A stretch of DNA of 64,000 nucleotides from Yoonia sp. G8-12 (GTDB lineage: Bacteria > Pseudomonadota > Alphaproteobacteria > Rhodobacterales > Rhodobacteraceae). The notes beneath the pieces were generated by a model. The model was given only the letters and a program-made list of their open reading frames with translations, ran no database searches and had not been told where the DNA came from. Both the position numbers and the translations under genes were made by a program. The DNA is taken from NCBI RefSeq assembly GCF_038443675.1, contig NZ_CP151762.1, forward strand, positions 2,666,001-2,730,000, written 5' to 3'. Of the stretch, positions 44,295 to 53,692 are shown one piece after another; the first letter of the stretch is position 1, and each line of letters begins with the position of its first letter.

Positions 44295-45476
44295 TCACGC
44301 CTCGCTCTTGGAGGATTTGGACTTCAGAACGTCATCGGCCCAAATGCTGTGGTGTTCGCGTGCCCACTGCTCCTCAACCTCGCCTTTACCCATCGCGTCA
44401 AAGGCGCCTTCCATACCGACGGACCCCAGATAGATGTGCGCAAAGATGATCGCGGTCAGCACCAGGCTGACAATCACATGCCAAAGCTGGGCAAACTGCA
44501 TCTCTTCATGCGGCAAGAGCGGATAAGGCAAGTCGGCAAAACCGAACCATCCGGGTACGCCCCAGCTGTTGATCAGCGAGAATGTATGCCCAAACATGTT
44601 GAACTCAAACGGGAACAACAGCGAAATGCCAGAGGCCGCGATCGAGCCACCTAGTACAATGACCGCCCAAAAAATCAACTTCTGACCTGCGTTAAACTTC
44701 TTTGCTGGCGGGTGTTCACCCCCGAACAAACCACCCGCTTTTGCCATCCAGCGCAGATCTGTCCGGTCGGGGATGTTGTGAACGACCCAGACGACAAAGA
44801 CGATCACAAGCGCCACGATAAAGGCCCAAGAGACGTTGTTGTGGACCCATTTACTCGCGATCGCGAAGGACGAAAACGCATCATGCCCAAAGGCCGGGAT
44901 CAGAACCTTGCGACCCAAGAGCGAGACCAGTCCTGTCAGGCCAAGCAATAGGAAAGAGGACGCCAAAAGCCAATGACCAAAGCGTTCAAACGCCTTAAAG
45001 CGTGTAATGGTACGACCCGTTTTTTCACCATCAATATGGATGCGCCCACGGATCAAGTAGAACAAAGCCAATGCCAGAAGTGTCCCGCCAAGCAGGTAGG
45101 CCGTCATTTGCACCAGTGGTCCTTCACGGAATTCCAGCCACCACATGCCACGGTCCTGAATCATGGTCGTGGCCGCTGGACCACGGGTTTGGGTCGAGAT
45201 ATCGGCACTGCTATAGCGGTAGGCCCGCCACAGATCAGGGTCAGATGCACCACCCAAGGTGCCCAGTTGATCGGTGGTTGGCGCGGCCGCATCCGGATTG
45301 CCGGTGACATCGCTCCGGAAACTGTCATCGACCGCCAAGCTTTCTTGTCGGCGCAGAATATCGTCAAGCGTTTGCGCACCGCCAGTGGCTGCGCGCGATG
45401 TATCTGTGGCCTCTTGTGCCGTGACAGGCGCGGCCATCGCCAACAGCAACGCAAAAAGAGTCATAAGACGCAGCAT
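44295..45476 (-). CDS. Formate dehydrogenase gamma subunit, cytochrome b556
   Basis: 393 aa. It has a Sec signal peptide (1-20, ...AAPVTAQ) and a periplasmic extension of about 100 residues before the first core helix (VQMTAYLLGGTLLALALFYLI). Core helices then carry the His ligands for two b hemes, in FKAFERFGHWLLASSFL, ASKWVHNNVSW and QLWHVIVSL. It anchors the alpha/beta dimer and hands electrons to quinone. Larger than E. coli FdnI (217 aa) because of the N-terminal extension, as is usual for this branch. Separated from fdhB by 77 bases with a hairpin. Confidence 0.9.
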   Translation of the reverse strand: MLRLMTLFALLLAMAAPVTAQEATDTSRAATGGAQTLDDILRRQESLAVDDSFRSDVTGNPDAAAPTTDQLGTLGGASDPDLWRAYRYSSADISTQTRGPAATTMIQDRGMWWLEFREGPLVQMTAYLLGGTLLALALFYLIRGRIHIDGEKTGRTITRFKAFERFGHWLLASSFLLLGLTGLVSLLGRKVLIPAFGHDAFSSFAIASKWVHNNVSWAFIVALVIVFVVWVVHNIPDRTDLRWMAKAGGLFGGEHPPAKKFNAGQKLIFWAVIVLGGSIAASGISLLFPFEFNMFGHTFSLINSWGVPGWFGFADLPYPLLPHEEMQFAQLWHVIVSLVLTAIIFAHIYLGSVGMEGAFDAMGKGEVEEQWAREHHSIWADDVLKSKSSKSEA

Positions 45477-45505
45477 TGAGAATTCCTCTTTGGCTAATCA
45501 AAGAA

Positions 45506-45528
45506 GGGCGGCCCATGAAAGGCCGCCC
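45506..45528 (-). terminator. Strong hairpin between fdh beta and gamma genes
   Basis: GGGCGGCC/GGCCGCCC, 8 perfect pairs with a 7-base loop, followed on the minus strand by TTCTTTG. May terminate part of the transcripts or protect the upstream message; it lies inside an operon, so it is not a simple end. Confidence 0.55.
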
Positions 45529-45553
45529 CTTGTTACGTGTCTTAAAGGGACGG

Positions 45554-46147
45554 TTAGCCGCCTTTTTGATCGTAGGCTGTGCCCCAACCCCAAGCGCCTG
45601 ACCCGAAACCACGGGCCACCACACGCTCGCGATAGATATTGGCGACAGTGTCACCATCGCCAGCCAGCAAAGCCTTTGTTGCGCACATTTCGGCACAGAT
45701 CGGCAGCTTGCCCTCGGCAATCCGGTTGCGCCCGTATTTGGAGAACTCAGCGGTGGAGTTGTTTTCCTCGGGACCACCGGCGCAGAAGGTACATTTATCC
45801 ATCTTGCCGCGTGAACCAAAGTTGCCAGCCTGCGGGAACTGTGGCGCGCCGAAAGGACACGCATAGAAGCAATAACCGCAACCAATGCAGAGATCTTTGG
45901 AGTGCAACACAACACCGTCGGCTGTCTGGTAGAAACAATCTACCGGGCAGACCGCCATGCACGGCGCATCCGAGCAATGCATACACGCGACCGAAATCGA
46001 GCGTTCGCCCGGCTTGCCGTCGTTGATCGTGATCACCTTGCGGCGGTTGATGCCCCAAGGCACCTCGTGCTCGTTCTTACATGCCGTGACGCAGGCGTTG
46101 CATTCAATGCAGCGTTCAGCATCAACGAGAAATTTTGCTCTAGCCAT
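45554..46147 (-). CDS. fdh3B: Formate dehydrogenase beta subunit (FDH3 type), 4Fe-4S protein
   Basis: 197 aa. Four Cys clusters for 4Fe-4S centres, e.g. CIECNACVTACKNEHE near residue 15 and CIGCGYCFYACPFGAPQF in the middle, plus CMHCSDAPCMAVCPVDCF. Electron-transfer subunit between the alpha and gamma subunits; no transmembrane helix. Starts 12 bases after the alpha gene stop. Length matches the FDH3-type beta subunit rather than the long FdnH type. Confidence 0.93.
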   Translation of the reverse strand: MARAKFLVDAERCIECNACVTACKNEHEVPWGINRRKVITINDGKPGERSISVACMHCSDAPCMAVCPVDCFYQTADGVVLHSKDLCIGCGYCFYACPFGAPQFPQAGNFGSRGKMDKCTFCAGGPEENNSTAEFSKYGRNRIAEGKLPICAEMCATKALLAGDGDTVANIYRERVVARGFGSGAWGWGTAYDQKGG

Positions 46148-46159
46148 TCTACTTCTCCC

Positions 46160-49123
46160 TTATGCTGTCCAGATTTTGCAAAGAGTCGCTTTGGTCTCTT
46201 GCATCTGGGTTACGCTGTCATAGCCATATGTTTGTGCGGTGTTGGTGGATTCACCCAAGACGTATGGGTCGGCCCCTTCGGGGTATTTATCCCGTAGATC
46301 AACGCCCTCCATGTGTCCACCAAAGTGGAATGGCATGAAGGCCACACCTTCGCCAACCCGCTCGGTCACCATGGCCATCACTTTGACCTTGCCGCCTTCA
46401 GGGCCTTCAACCCAGACCTGCGCGCCGTCACGCACACCAAGGTTATTGGCATCACGTATGTTGATCTCGACGAACATGTCTTGCTGCAGCTCCGCCAACC
46501 AAGGGTTTGAACGGGTCTCGTCGCCGCCCCCTTCGTATTCGACCAAGCGGCCCGATGTCAGGATAATCGGGTACTCTTGCGAGAAATCGTTTTCCTGAAT
46601 TGAGGCGTACATGGTCGGGACGCGCCAGAACTTCTTATCCTCGTAGGTCGGATAATCCGCCACCAGATCGCGCCTGTTGGAGTAAAGCGGTTCGCGGTGG
46701 GTTGGTACAGGATCCGGGAAGGTCCAAACCACTGCCCGCGCCTTGGCGTTACCGAATGGCGCACAACCACGTCCGATAGCGACCCGCTGGATACCGCCCG
46801 ACAGGTCGGTTTTCCAGTTCACGCCACCAACTTTGGCTGCATAGTCAGAAGGAATTTCGCCTGTCTGCGACTGTTCACCCGTTTCGGTCATTCCCGGCTT
46901 GATATAGCCCGCGACCATCTCAATCGACGCGCGTTCATCGGCAGTCAGATCACCGTCCCATCCAAGATCGATCAACATCTGCATGGTGAACTCGGGATAG
47001 CCGTCTTCAATCTGGGAACCGGGGGTAAAGACACCTTCGGCCAGTAGATTGTCGCCATCACGCTCAACGCCGAAACGTGCGCGGAAGGTCAATCCACCCT
47101 CTGCGACAGGCATCGACATGTCGTAAAGGTTAGCAGTACCGGGATGGTTCATTTCCGCTGTTCCCCAGCAAGGCCATGGCATCCCGTAGAAATCGCCATC
47201 AGCCGGACCACCAATCGCCCGCAGCGTGGTGCGGTCAAAGGTGTGCTGGTTTGCCATGTGCATTTTCATACGCTCAGGGCTTTGGCCGGTGTAGCCAATG
47301 GTCCACATGCCGCGGTTGAATTCGCGGGTGATGTCCTCGATGTTGGGCTCACCGCCCTCGTCGATGGCGATATTGCGGAAGATCTTGTCATGGAAGCCGA
47401 ACTTTTCGGCAAACATGGCCATGATCGTGTGGTCAGGCAGCGATTCAAACAGTGGCTCAACCACTTTGTCGCGCCATTGCAGCGACCGGTTCGATGCGGT
47501 GACAGATCCGCGTGTTTCGAACTGTGTACAGGCGGGCAGCAGGTAAACGCCGTCTGTCCGGTCCTGCAAAACAGCCGTCACAGTTGGATATGGGTCAACC
47601 ACGACAAGCATGTCGAGCTTCTCCATCGCCGTCTTCATCTCTTTCTGACGGGTCTGAGAGTTCGGCGCGTGGCCCCAAAGTACCATAGCGCGGGTATTGT
47701 CGGGTTGGTCGATGTTTTCTTTATCTTCCAGAACACCGTCAATCCAGCGGCTGACCGGAATACCGGTCAGGTTCATCATGGATGTATCGCCATAAGACGC
47801 TTCCGAGAACCGGCCTTTGAGCCAATCGAGGTCTTCTTCCCACACACGGGCCCAGTGCGCCCATGATCCCGGTGCAAGGCCGTAGTAACCTGGCAGCGTA
47901 TCAGCGAGAACACCTAGGTCAGTCGCACCCTGCACGTTGTCGTGGCCGCGGAAGATGTTGGTGCCGCCACCGGCGGTGCCCATGTTGCCCAGTGCCAGCT
48001 GCAAGATGCAGTAAGCGCGGGTGTTGTTGTTGCCGTTCGTGTGCTGTGTGCCACCCATGCACCAGATCACAGTGCCGGGGCGATTGTTGGCCAGCGTGCG
48101 CGCGACGCGCTCCAACTGGCTACCGGGCGCACCAGTAACACGCTCCACCTCTTCAGGTGTCCACTTAGCTACTTCGGTCTTGATCTCATCCATGCCCCAG
48201 ACGCGGGTTCGGATGAATTCCTGATCTTCCCATCCGTTTTCAAAGATGTGCCACAGGATACCCCAAACCAGTGCAACGTCACTGCCGGGCCGGAAGCGCA
48301 CGTATTCGTCAGCGTGGGCGGCTGTGCGTGTGAACCGTGGATCACAAACGATCAATGGCGCGTTATTCTGCTCTTTGGCTTTCAGCATGTGCAGAAGCGA
48401 CACAGGGTGCGCCTCGGCAGGGTTGCCGCCGATCAAGAAGATCGCCTTGGAGTTATGAATGTCGTTGTAGCTGTTGGTCATGGCGCCGTAGCCCCATGTG
48501 TTTGCAACGCCAGCAACGGTGGTCGAGTGACAAATCCGCGCCTGGTGATCGACATTGTTCGTGCCCCAGTAGGCGGCGAATTTGCGGAACAGGTAAGCCT
48601 GTTCATTGTTGTGCTTGGCAGAACCGAGCCAATAAACCGAGTCCGGCCCGCTTTCGTCACGGATTTTCATCATGCCGTCGCCGATCTCGTTGATCGCGGT
48701 TTCCCAGCTGATGCGGACCCACTCGCCGTTTTCTTTCTTCATCGGGTACTTCAGGCGGCGTTCACCATGCGCGTGCTCACGTACCGCAGAACCTTTGGCG
48801 CAATGCGCACCAAGATTGAACGGGCTGTCCCAGCCGGGCTCTTGCCCTGTCCAGACGCCGTTATCGACTTCGGCGATGACCGTACAACCGACTGAACAGT
48901 GCGTGCAGACCGATTTGATGGTTTCAACGGCGCGCGTCGCGGCCTGTTGTGCAGTTGCTTGGGTGACGCTGCCACCCGTTGCGGCGATGGCGGCCAACCC
49001 ACCGATGGCAAGGCCTGATCCGCGCAAGAACCCGCGACGGTCAATCCCTTTGGCGCCAGAGTTCACCATGATCGGCGAACGACCGGACCGGCGTGTATAC
49101 CCGTTGGTCTTTTTCCTTAGCAT
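46160..49123 (-). CDS. Formate dehydrogenase alpha subunit, Mo/W-bis-MGD enzyme with Tat signal
   Basis: 987 aa from ATG 49123 with GGGAGGA upstream. Tat signal DRRGFLRGSGLAIGG around residues 28-42, then the N-terminal 4Fe-4S site Cys73, Cys76, Cys80 and Cys108. The metal ligand in ARICHSTTVAG is Cys198, so this is a Cys rather than a selenocysteine enzyme. Catalyses formate to CO2 in the periplasm. The tupBCA genes 7 kb away suggest W or Mo supply; which metal is used cannot be read from the sequence. Followed by the beta and gamma genes. Confidence 0.93.
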   Translation of the reverse strand: MLRKKTNGYTRRSGRSPIMVNSGAKGIDRRGFLRGSGLAIGGLAAIAATGGSVTQATAQQAATRAVETIKSVCTHCSVGCTVIAEVDNGVWTGQEPGWDSPFNLGAHCAKGSAVREHAHGERRLKYPMKKENGEWVRISWETAINEIGDGMMKIRDESGPDSVYWLGSAKHNNEQAYLFRKFAAYWGTNNVDHQARICHSTTVAGVANTWGYGAMTNSYNDIHNSKAIFLIGGNPAEAHPVSLLHMLKAKEQNNAPLIVCDPRFTRTAAHADEYVRFRPGSDVALVWGILWHIFENGWEDQEFIRTRVWGMDEIKTEVAKWTPEEVERVTGAPGSQLERVARTLANNRPGTVIWCMGGTQHTNGNNNTRAYCILQLALGNMGTAGGGTNIFRGHDNVQGATDLGVLADTLPGYYGLAPGSWAHWARVWEEDLDWLKGRFSEASYGDTSMMNLTGIPVSRWIDGVLEDKENIDQPDNTRAMVLWGHAPNSQTRQKEMKTAMEKLDMLVVVDPYPTVTAVLQDRTDGVYLLPACTQFETRGSVTASNRSLQWRDKVVEPLFESLPDHTIMAMFAEKFGFHDKIFRNIAIDEGGEPNIEDITREFNRGMWTIGYTGQSPERMKMHMANQHTFDRTTLRAIGGPADGDFYGMPWPCWGTAEMNHPGTANLYDMSMPVAEGGLTFRARFGVERDGDNLLAEGVFTPGSQIEDGYPEFTMQMLIDLGWDGDLTADERASIEMVAGYIKPGMTETGEQSQTGEIPSDYAAKVGGVNWKTDLSGGIQRVAIGRGCAPFGNAKARAVVWTFPDPVPTHREPLYSNRRDLVADYPTYEDKKFWRVPTMYASIQENDFSQEYPIILTSGRLVEYEGGGDETRSNPWLAELQQDMFVEINIRDANNLGVRDGAQVWVEGPEGGKVKVMAMVTERVGEGVAFMPFHFGGHMEGVDLRDKYPEGADPYVLGESTNTAQTYGYDSVTQMQETKATLCKIWTA

Positions 49124-49216
49124 TTTTTTCCTCCCTGATCCGATCTACTCGGATAATCCCTTTTGAGCATCTTCATCATGGTACTTGGCGACCACGACAA
49201 GGGCTGTGGCATGTGT

Positions 49217-49405
49217 TTAGAACCGTGTGCTTTCAAGATAAGCGCGCGTGTGATCGGTATCCTGCATCGTCTCCGATGACAGATCGACGGGCTGGGCGGC
49301 GGCTTGCGTCGCACCTCCTGCGGCCACGGCAACGGCGGCTGGCGCGGCGGTGCCGGCCAGTTTCAGAAAATCTCGGCGGTTTGTGCCTTCTTTTTTCTCG
49401 GTCAT
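49217..49405 (-). CDS. Small twin-arginine signal protein of the fdh locus
   Basis: 62 aa from ATG 49405 (GGGAGA upstream). It has a Tat signal NRRDFLKLAGTAAPAAVAVAAGG, followed by a short tail ...SSETMQDTDHTRAYLESTRF. Sits between the TorD-like chaperone and the alpha subunit genes, with 93 bases to the latter. Such short Tat proteins are a regular part of Roseobacter-group formate dehydrogenase loci; function not known, possibly a small subunit or assembly helper. Confidence 0.8.
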   Translation of the reverse strand: MTEKKEGTNRRDFLKLAGTAAPAAVAVAAGGATQAAAQPVDLSSETMQDTDHTRAYLESTRF

Positions 49406-49463
49406 TAGGATGTCTCCCTTTCTTTCTTTGGCGGGCATCCCCACCGGTTATTCGGCAAGCCCG

Positions 49464-50072
49464 TCAGCTTGCATTCATGCGGAATGCTTCTTTTTCGATG
49501 TCCATAAAAGCCAACCCGACCGCACCAACAGATGCGTAAAGGATAGATGATTTGGCCCCCTGAAGGTCGCTGAAATAGTGTGACGCCCACGTGCCGACAT
49601 GCGCGTTAAAGAACGTCTGTTGCTCAGCCACGGTGGCCACGCGGCCAAAGCGACCCACGATCATCCCCGCCATCATTTCCATCAAGGACGCGATGTTGTC
49701 CTCAGGCTCAAACACGTTCTCAGCGCGTGTCATGCCGAAATCGGCCATGGTTTTACGCAGATTGGCGAGCGGCTTTTCGTTGAGGAATCCTGTCAGGTAA
49801 TAGCTTGCAAACGGCAGCAACTCACCCCGGCCAAGGCCAATGAAAAGCGCGTTGAATTCAGAGCGCACGGCCTTCGGCTTGGAGATCTTGGCAACCCGCG
49901 CCAGACCGTTGATCGCTTGACCCAACTCCGTTTCATCGCCCGAGAGACCTGCGGTTTGATCAAGCAGCATCTGATCCGGCGGCGCGGCGAGTATGAGCCC
50001 CAGATAATTGTAAAGATCCGCACGCAGGCGGTCTTCTTCGGAGATTTCGATAACTGCGGCAGAGGCACTCAT
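49464..50072 (-). CDS. TorD-family chaperone for formate dehydrogenase
   Basis: 202 aa, all-helical cytoplasmic protein. Seen are RADLYNYLGLILAAPPDQ, YYLTGFLNEKPLANLRKTMADFG and EPEDNIASLMEMMAGMIVG, the usual TorD/DmsD-type core. It binds Tat signal peptides of molybdoenzymes and holds export until cofactor insertion. Start overlaps the DUF3306 stop by 4 bases. Confidence 0.88.
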   Translation of the reverse strand: MSASAAVIEISEEDRLRADLYNYLGLILAAPPDQMLLDQTAGLSGDETELGQAINGLARVAKISKPKAVRSEFNALFIGLGRGELLPFASYYLTGFLNEKPLANLRKTMADFGMTRAENVFEPEDNIASLMEMMAGMIVGRFGRVATVAEQQTFFNAHVGTWASHYFSDLQGAKSSILYASVGAVGLAFMDIEKEAFRMNAS

Positions 50073-50650
50073 GCGACATCGTCCTCAAATTGAAATTGCA
50101 TCCGGCGGGGTGTCAATGGTGCAGGGTCCTCCTCGACCGCTGCACCATCTTCGGGCAAATCAACAGATGTCGCGGCGGCTGTTTCAGTAACATCCTCGGC
50201 GGTGTCCTCCTCGACCTCCACCTTTGCGACAACTGGACCTGCCTCTTTCTGGCGTTCAACTTCTAACAGATGCGCCAGCATCCCTTTACCCACTTGGTAC
50301 GTCGTCTTGAGCGGATCCTGCCCAATGCTCTGCGCCAGATAGTCATCGTCATAGTCATTCAGCCCGTCAACACAGGCCAAAACCGGATTGCTGCGCCACA
50401 GATGGCGAAGTGCCCGCTTGCGAATGTGCTCAGGAACCGCTTTAGACATGAAGGCTTTGAAATCGTCGCCCATCGCAAGACTGTCGGGATCGGGCAAACC
50501 CAGCGATTCCAATATCTCGTCATCCGATTTCTCGGCCAGCGCTTCATGCTCCTGCACCAACGCGGCCTCTTGCGCGGCGCGATCTTCTTTTTCGGCTTCA
50601 GCCGCTACCGCGGCGCGCCTGCGTGACCAAGATGACATCATATCGCTCAA
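50069..50650 (-). CDS. DUF3306 domain-containing protein
   Basis: 193 aa with the family core WSRRRAAVAAEAEKEDR, and LRHLWRSNPVLACVDGLNDYDDDY. Rich in charged residues, with no signal peptide. DUF3306 genes are found only near formate dehydrogenase, next to DUF3305, where they serve maturation in an undefined way. Overlaps the preceding DUF3305 stop and the following TorD start. Confidence 0.85.
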   Translation of the reverse strand: MSDMMSSWSRRRAAVAAEAEKEDRAAQEAALVQEHEALAEKSDDEILESLGLPDPDSLAMGDDFKAFMSKAVPEHIRKRALRHLWRSNPVLACVDGLNDYDDDYLAQSIGQDPLKTTYQVGKGMLAHLLEVERQKEAGPVVAKVEVEEDTAEDVTETAAATSVDLPEDGAAVEEDPAPLTPRRMQFQFEDDVA

Positions 50651-51213
50651 TTCAGCACCTCTTTGCGACGAGGTGCGCGATAGACATCACTGGTTTGCCG
50701 GATACGCGGATCACCAATGCCGTCCTGACTTTTGTCAACGCGGGTCTTGTCGCGGCGGCGCTTTACGAACGCCTCTTCCTCATAGTGCTTCTCAACGAAT
50801 TCCGTCACCCACGCGCCAAGACCATCTGGCATCGGGATTTTCTCGACCAGCTCTTCTGCTGAATCGCAATAATCCTGCGCCTCATAAGGCGAGGCAGTGA
50901 CGAGCACGACAGTCCAAGGCACATCGCCATTGGTTTCGCTCGGCCGTAGGACCGCATAGACGGACGGGATCCGCGCCTGGAGCTCATGTGCGTATGCCTC
51001 AACATCTGACACATAGAGCGTAAGAGGAAGCGTGGCTGCGTGAAATTCCGTCACATCACCATCCGTGCGCAACACTTTCCAATCGGCAGGCCCAGCGCCC
51101 GGCAGCACAGCTGACGCCTTCCAAGCATATTTTACCCAACGCGTCACACCCATTGAGCGCCTGACAACAACGCCAAGCGGCAACGATTGAGAGCCGGGAT
51201 AATCAAATTTCAA
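50647..51213 (-). CDS. DUF3305 domain-containing protein
   Basis: 188 aa with TTG 51213 as start, giving MKFDYPGSQSLPLGVVVRRS; GGGG lies eight bases before it. TTG 51183 is an alternative that begins at the conserved SLPLGVVV. Marks are KASAVLPGAGPADWKVLRTDG and DVEAYAHELQARIPSVYAVLR. First gene of the minus-strand formate dehydrogenase operon, with a 298-base divergent region to the Fe-S protein gene. Companion of DUF3306; molecular role unknown. Confidence 0.8.
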   Translation of the reverse strand: MKFDYPGSQSLPLGVVVRRSMGVTRWVKYAWKASAVLPGAGPADWKVLRTDGDVTEFHAATLPLTLYVSDVEAYAHELQARIPSVYAVLRPSETNGDVPWTVVLVTASPYEAQDYCDSAEELVEKIPMPDGLGAWVTEFVEKHYEEEAFVKRRRDKTRVDKSQDGIGDPRIRQTSDVYRAPRRKEVLN

Positions 51214-51511
51214 AAGGAAGCCCCATCGGTGTCCTGCGGTATACGGTAGTTTGGACCAGAAACCGCCAGACGAAAAGTACCATTTTTTGTCCAGAATGCC
51301 GCACCCATACGATGCCGCGATGCAGCATTTTTCCAACGTCCTAGCCACAAGGCATTTCATCGGAATTGGCACAATCGTCGGGTGAAAAATGTTTTCCATG
51401 CTGCGCTTGCGAAAGACGTTGCGCCAAAACTACACAGATATTTGGGTTTACTGTCCCGCGTTTTCCTGCCTATTTGCTTCGCGACCTGCGTTCATGAAAT
51501 CGGGGAAGACC

Positions 51512-53461
51512 ATGTCGAAAACACTGTTGGTTTGTGACTGCCTCGGATCGCAGAGCGTTGATCCTGCCGCCTTGGAAGCAGCCACGGGCAAGACCTGCGG
51601 CCGCTGTTATTCAAGCCTTTGCACTGATCAGATAGACATTGCGGCCCAAGCAATTGCGCAAGGCGATGTTATGATTGCCTGCCAGCAAGAGGCCCACCGT
51701 TTTGTCGCACTTGCCGAAGATCTCGATGTAAAGGCACCTGCCTTTGTCGATATCCGCGACCGTGCTGGCTGGACCGATGACGCCGCTAACGTGACGCCAA
51801 AGATGGCCGCCCTGATCGCAGAGGCGGCTTTGACCCCACCGACGCAAAAGGCGTTTGATGTGGTGTCGGAAGGGACCTGCCTGATAATTGGCGCAACGGA
51901 CGTGGCACTTGCCGCTGCCGAAAAGCTGTCAGAGGCGCTTACAATCACTGTCCTGCTTGCGCCGGGCACCGATATCGTTCCGAACCAGAACTACGACACC
52001 GTCGTTGGCAATCTACATCAGGCAAACGGCACGCTTGGCCGCTTTGAGGTACGCATCAACGCGTTCCAGCAAAGCGTCACTGGCGGGCGCGGTACCCCCG
52101 CGATGACGCCAGCGCGCGACGGGGCTGTTTCGGAGTGCGATATCATTCTCGATCTCACGGGTGGTGTGCCGCTCTTTCCCGCCCCCGACAAACGAGATGG
52201 ATATGTGCGCGCCGACCCCAAAAGCCCCGTGGCTGTGGCGGATGCGATCTTTGCCGCAAGCCAACTGGTCGGGACGTTCGAAAAACCATTCTATGTTCGT
52301 TTGGAAACAAGTCTTTGCGCCCATTCCCGCGCCGAAAAACCCGCCTGTTCCAACTGCCTGAACATGTGCCCCACTGGTGCAATTGCGTCAGCCGGGGAGC
52401 ACGTCAGCATTGATCCTACGATCTGTGCCGGATGCGGGGCTTGTTCTGCGGTCTGCCCGTCGGGCGCGATCAGCTATGATGCGCCCTCGGGCGACTTCAC
52501 CTTCCGCCGGATCAATACCCTGGCCAGCAGTTACCGCGCCGCAGGCGGAAAAGATGCAGCCCTTCTGGTGCACGATGAACACGGTGCCGAGATGATCAGC
52601 CTTGCCGCGCGTTACGGTCGCGGCCTGCCCGCCCACGTCATCCCCTTGCAGGTTGATGCGCTGGCCGGTTTCGGTCACGCAGAGATGGTGGGCGCGCTCG
52701 CCAGCGGCTTTGCCCGTGTCGACGTCCTGCTCGCCCCAAAAACCGAACGCGACGCGCTGGTACCGCAGGCGGATCTGGCGAATGCGATTTCGCCTGACAA
52801 GGTGGCTCTGCTTGATATCGCTGATCCCGATGCGCTGTCGGATCATCTGTTTGCGCAGACCAAGACACCCGCCATCGCCACCCCGATCCTGCCGCTTGGA
52901 TCTCGCAGACAAGTGGCACGGCTTTCTGCAAAGGCGCTGAACCCGGACGTCACAACGCTGCCTTTGCCCGAAAACGCACCCTATGGCGCGGTAATCGTTG
53001 ATACCGACGCCTGCACGTTGTGCTTGGCCTGTGCGTCGCTGTGCCCGTCGGGTGCATTGGGCGACAACGTCGATCTGCCGCAACTCCGGTTTCAGGAAGA
53101 TGCCTGCCTGCAATGCGGCCTCTGCGCCAATGTCTGCCCTGAAAAGGCGATCACACTGCAGCCGCAGTTTGATCTGACTGACGCCGCTTTGTCCCAGACG
53201 GTGCTGAACGAAGAAGAACCCTTTGCCTGCATTGAATGCGGTAGCCTATTCGGGGTGAAATCAACGGTTGAGCGGATTACCGAAAAGCTGGCCAACAATC
53301 ATGCGATGTTCTCTAGCCCGGATGCGATCAAGATGATCCAGATGTGCGACAATTGCCGGATCAACGCGCAATACCACTCGGAAAATAACCCATTCGCCGC
53401 GGGCGAACGGCCCCGCCCGCGCACGACGGACGATTACCTGTCCAAGCGCAAAGATCACTGA
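51512..53461 (+). CDS. 4Fe-4S binding protein of the formate dehydrogenase locus
   Basis: 649 aa from ATG 51512 with GGGGAAG upstream; an ATG six codons earlier is an alternative. Four ferredoxin-like Cys sets: CSNCLNMCPTGAI, CAGCGACSAVCPSGAI, CTLCLACASLCPSGAL and CLQCGLCANVCPEKAI. Further Cys pairs lie at both ends (CDCLGSQ, CGRCYSSLC, CIECGSLF, CDNC). Cytoplasmic. In relatives the protein is always beside fdh genes; probably an electron-transfer or maturation partner. First gene of the plus-strand accessory operon. Confidence 0.85.
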   Translation: MSKTLLVCDCLGSQSVDPAALEAATGKTCGRCYSSLCTDQIDIAAQAIAQGDVMIACQQEAHRFVALAEDLDVKAPAFVDIRDRAGWTDDAANVTPKMAALIAEAALTPPTQKAFDVVSEGTCLIIGATDVALAAAEKLSEALTITVLLAPGTDIVPNQNYDTVVGNLHQANGTLGRFEVRINAFQQSVTGGRGTPAMTPARDGAVSECDIILDLTGGVPLFPAPDKRDGYVRADPKSPVAVADAIFAASQLVGTFEKPFYVRLETSLCAHSRAEKPACSNCLNMCPTGAIASAGEHVSIDPTICAGCGACSAVCPSGAISYDAPSGDFTFRRINTLASSYRAAGGKDAALLVHDEHGAEMISLAARYGRGLPAHVIPLQVDALAGFGHAEMVGALASGFARVDVLLAPKTERDALVPQADLANAISPDKVALLDIADPDALSDHLFAQTKTPAIATPILPLGSRRQVARLSAKALNPDVTTLPLPENAPYGAVIVDTDACTLCLACASLCPSGALGDNVDLPQLRFQEDACLQCGLCANVCPEKAITLQPQFDLTDAALSQTVLNEEEPFACIECGSLFGVKSTVERITEKLANNHAMFSSPDAIKMIQMCDNCRINAQYHSENNPFAAGERPRPRTTDDYLSKRKDH

Positions 53462-53496
53462 TCTGGCGACCTACAAAGAAATAAGGAGAAATCACG

Positions 53497-53691
53497 ATGA
53501 GCGAAGACTTTAACATGTCGATGCGTAAGTTTCTGAAACAAGTCGGTGTGACCTCGCAACAGGCCATCGAAGAGGCAATGCGCAAAGCGGGTGACACTAG
53601 CGGGCGCAGCTTTGAGGCCAAGGTTGTCCTGACGGTTGAAGGGCTTGATCTTGAACATGTCGTGACCGGCAAAATCGAGGGGCAATCCTAA
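53497..53691 (+). CDS. DUF6494 family protein
   Basis: 64 aa, start ATG 53497 with AAGGAG upstream. Sequence starts MSEDFNMSMRKFLKQVGVTS, has AIEEAMRKAGDTSGRSFEAK in the middle, and ends VVTGKIEGQS. One-domain small protein seen beside fdh loci in this bacterial group. Function unknown. One base lies between its stop and the GTG of the next gene. Confidence 0.8.
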   Translation: MSEDFNMSMRKFLKQVGVTSQQAIEEAMRKAGDTSGRSFEAKVVLTVEGLDLEHVVTGKIEGQS

Positions 53692-53692
53692 C

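Noticed and set aside
46160..49123. Selenocysteine-type formate dehydrogenase
   Set aside because: The metal-ligand position is a Cys codon in an uninterrupted frame; no in-frame TGA.
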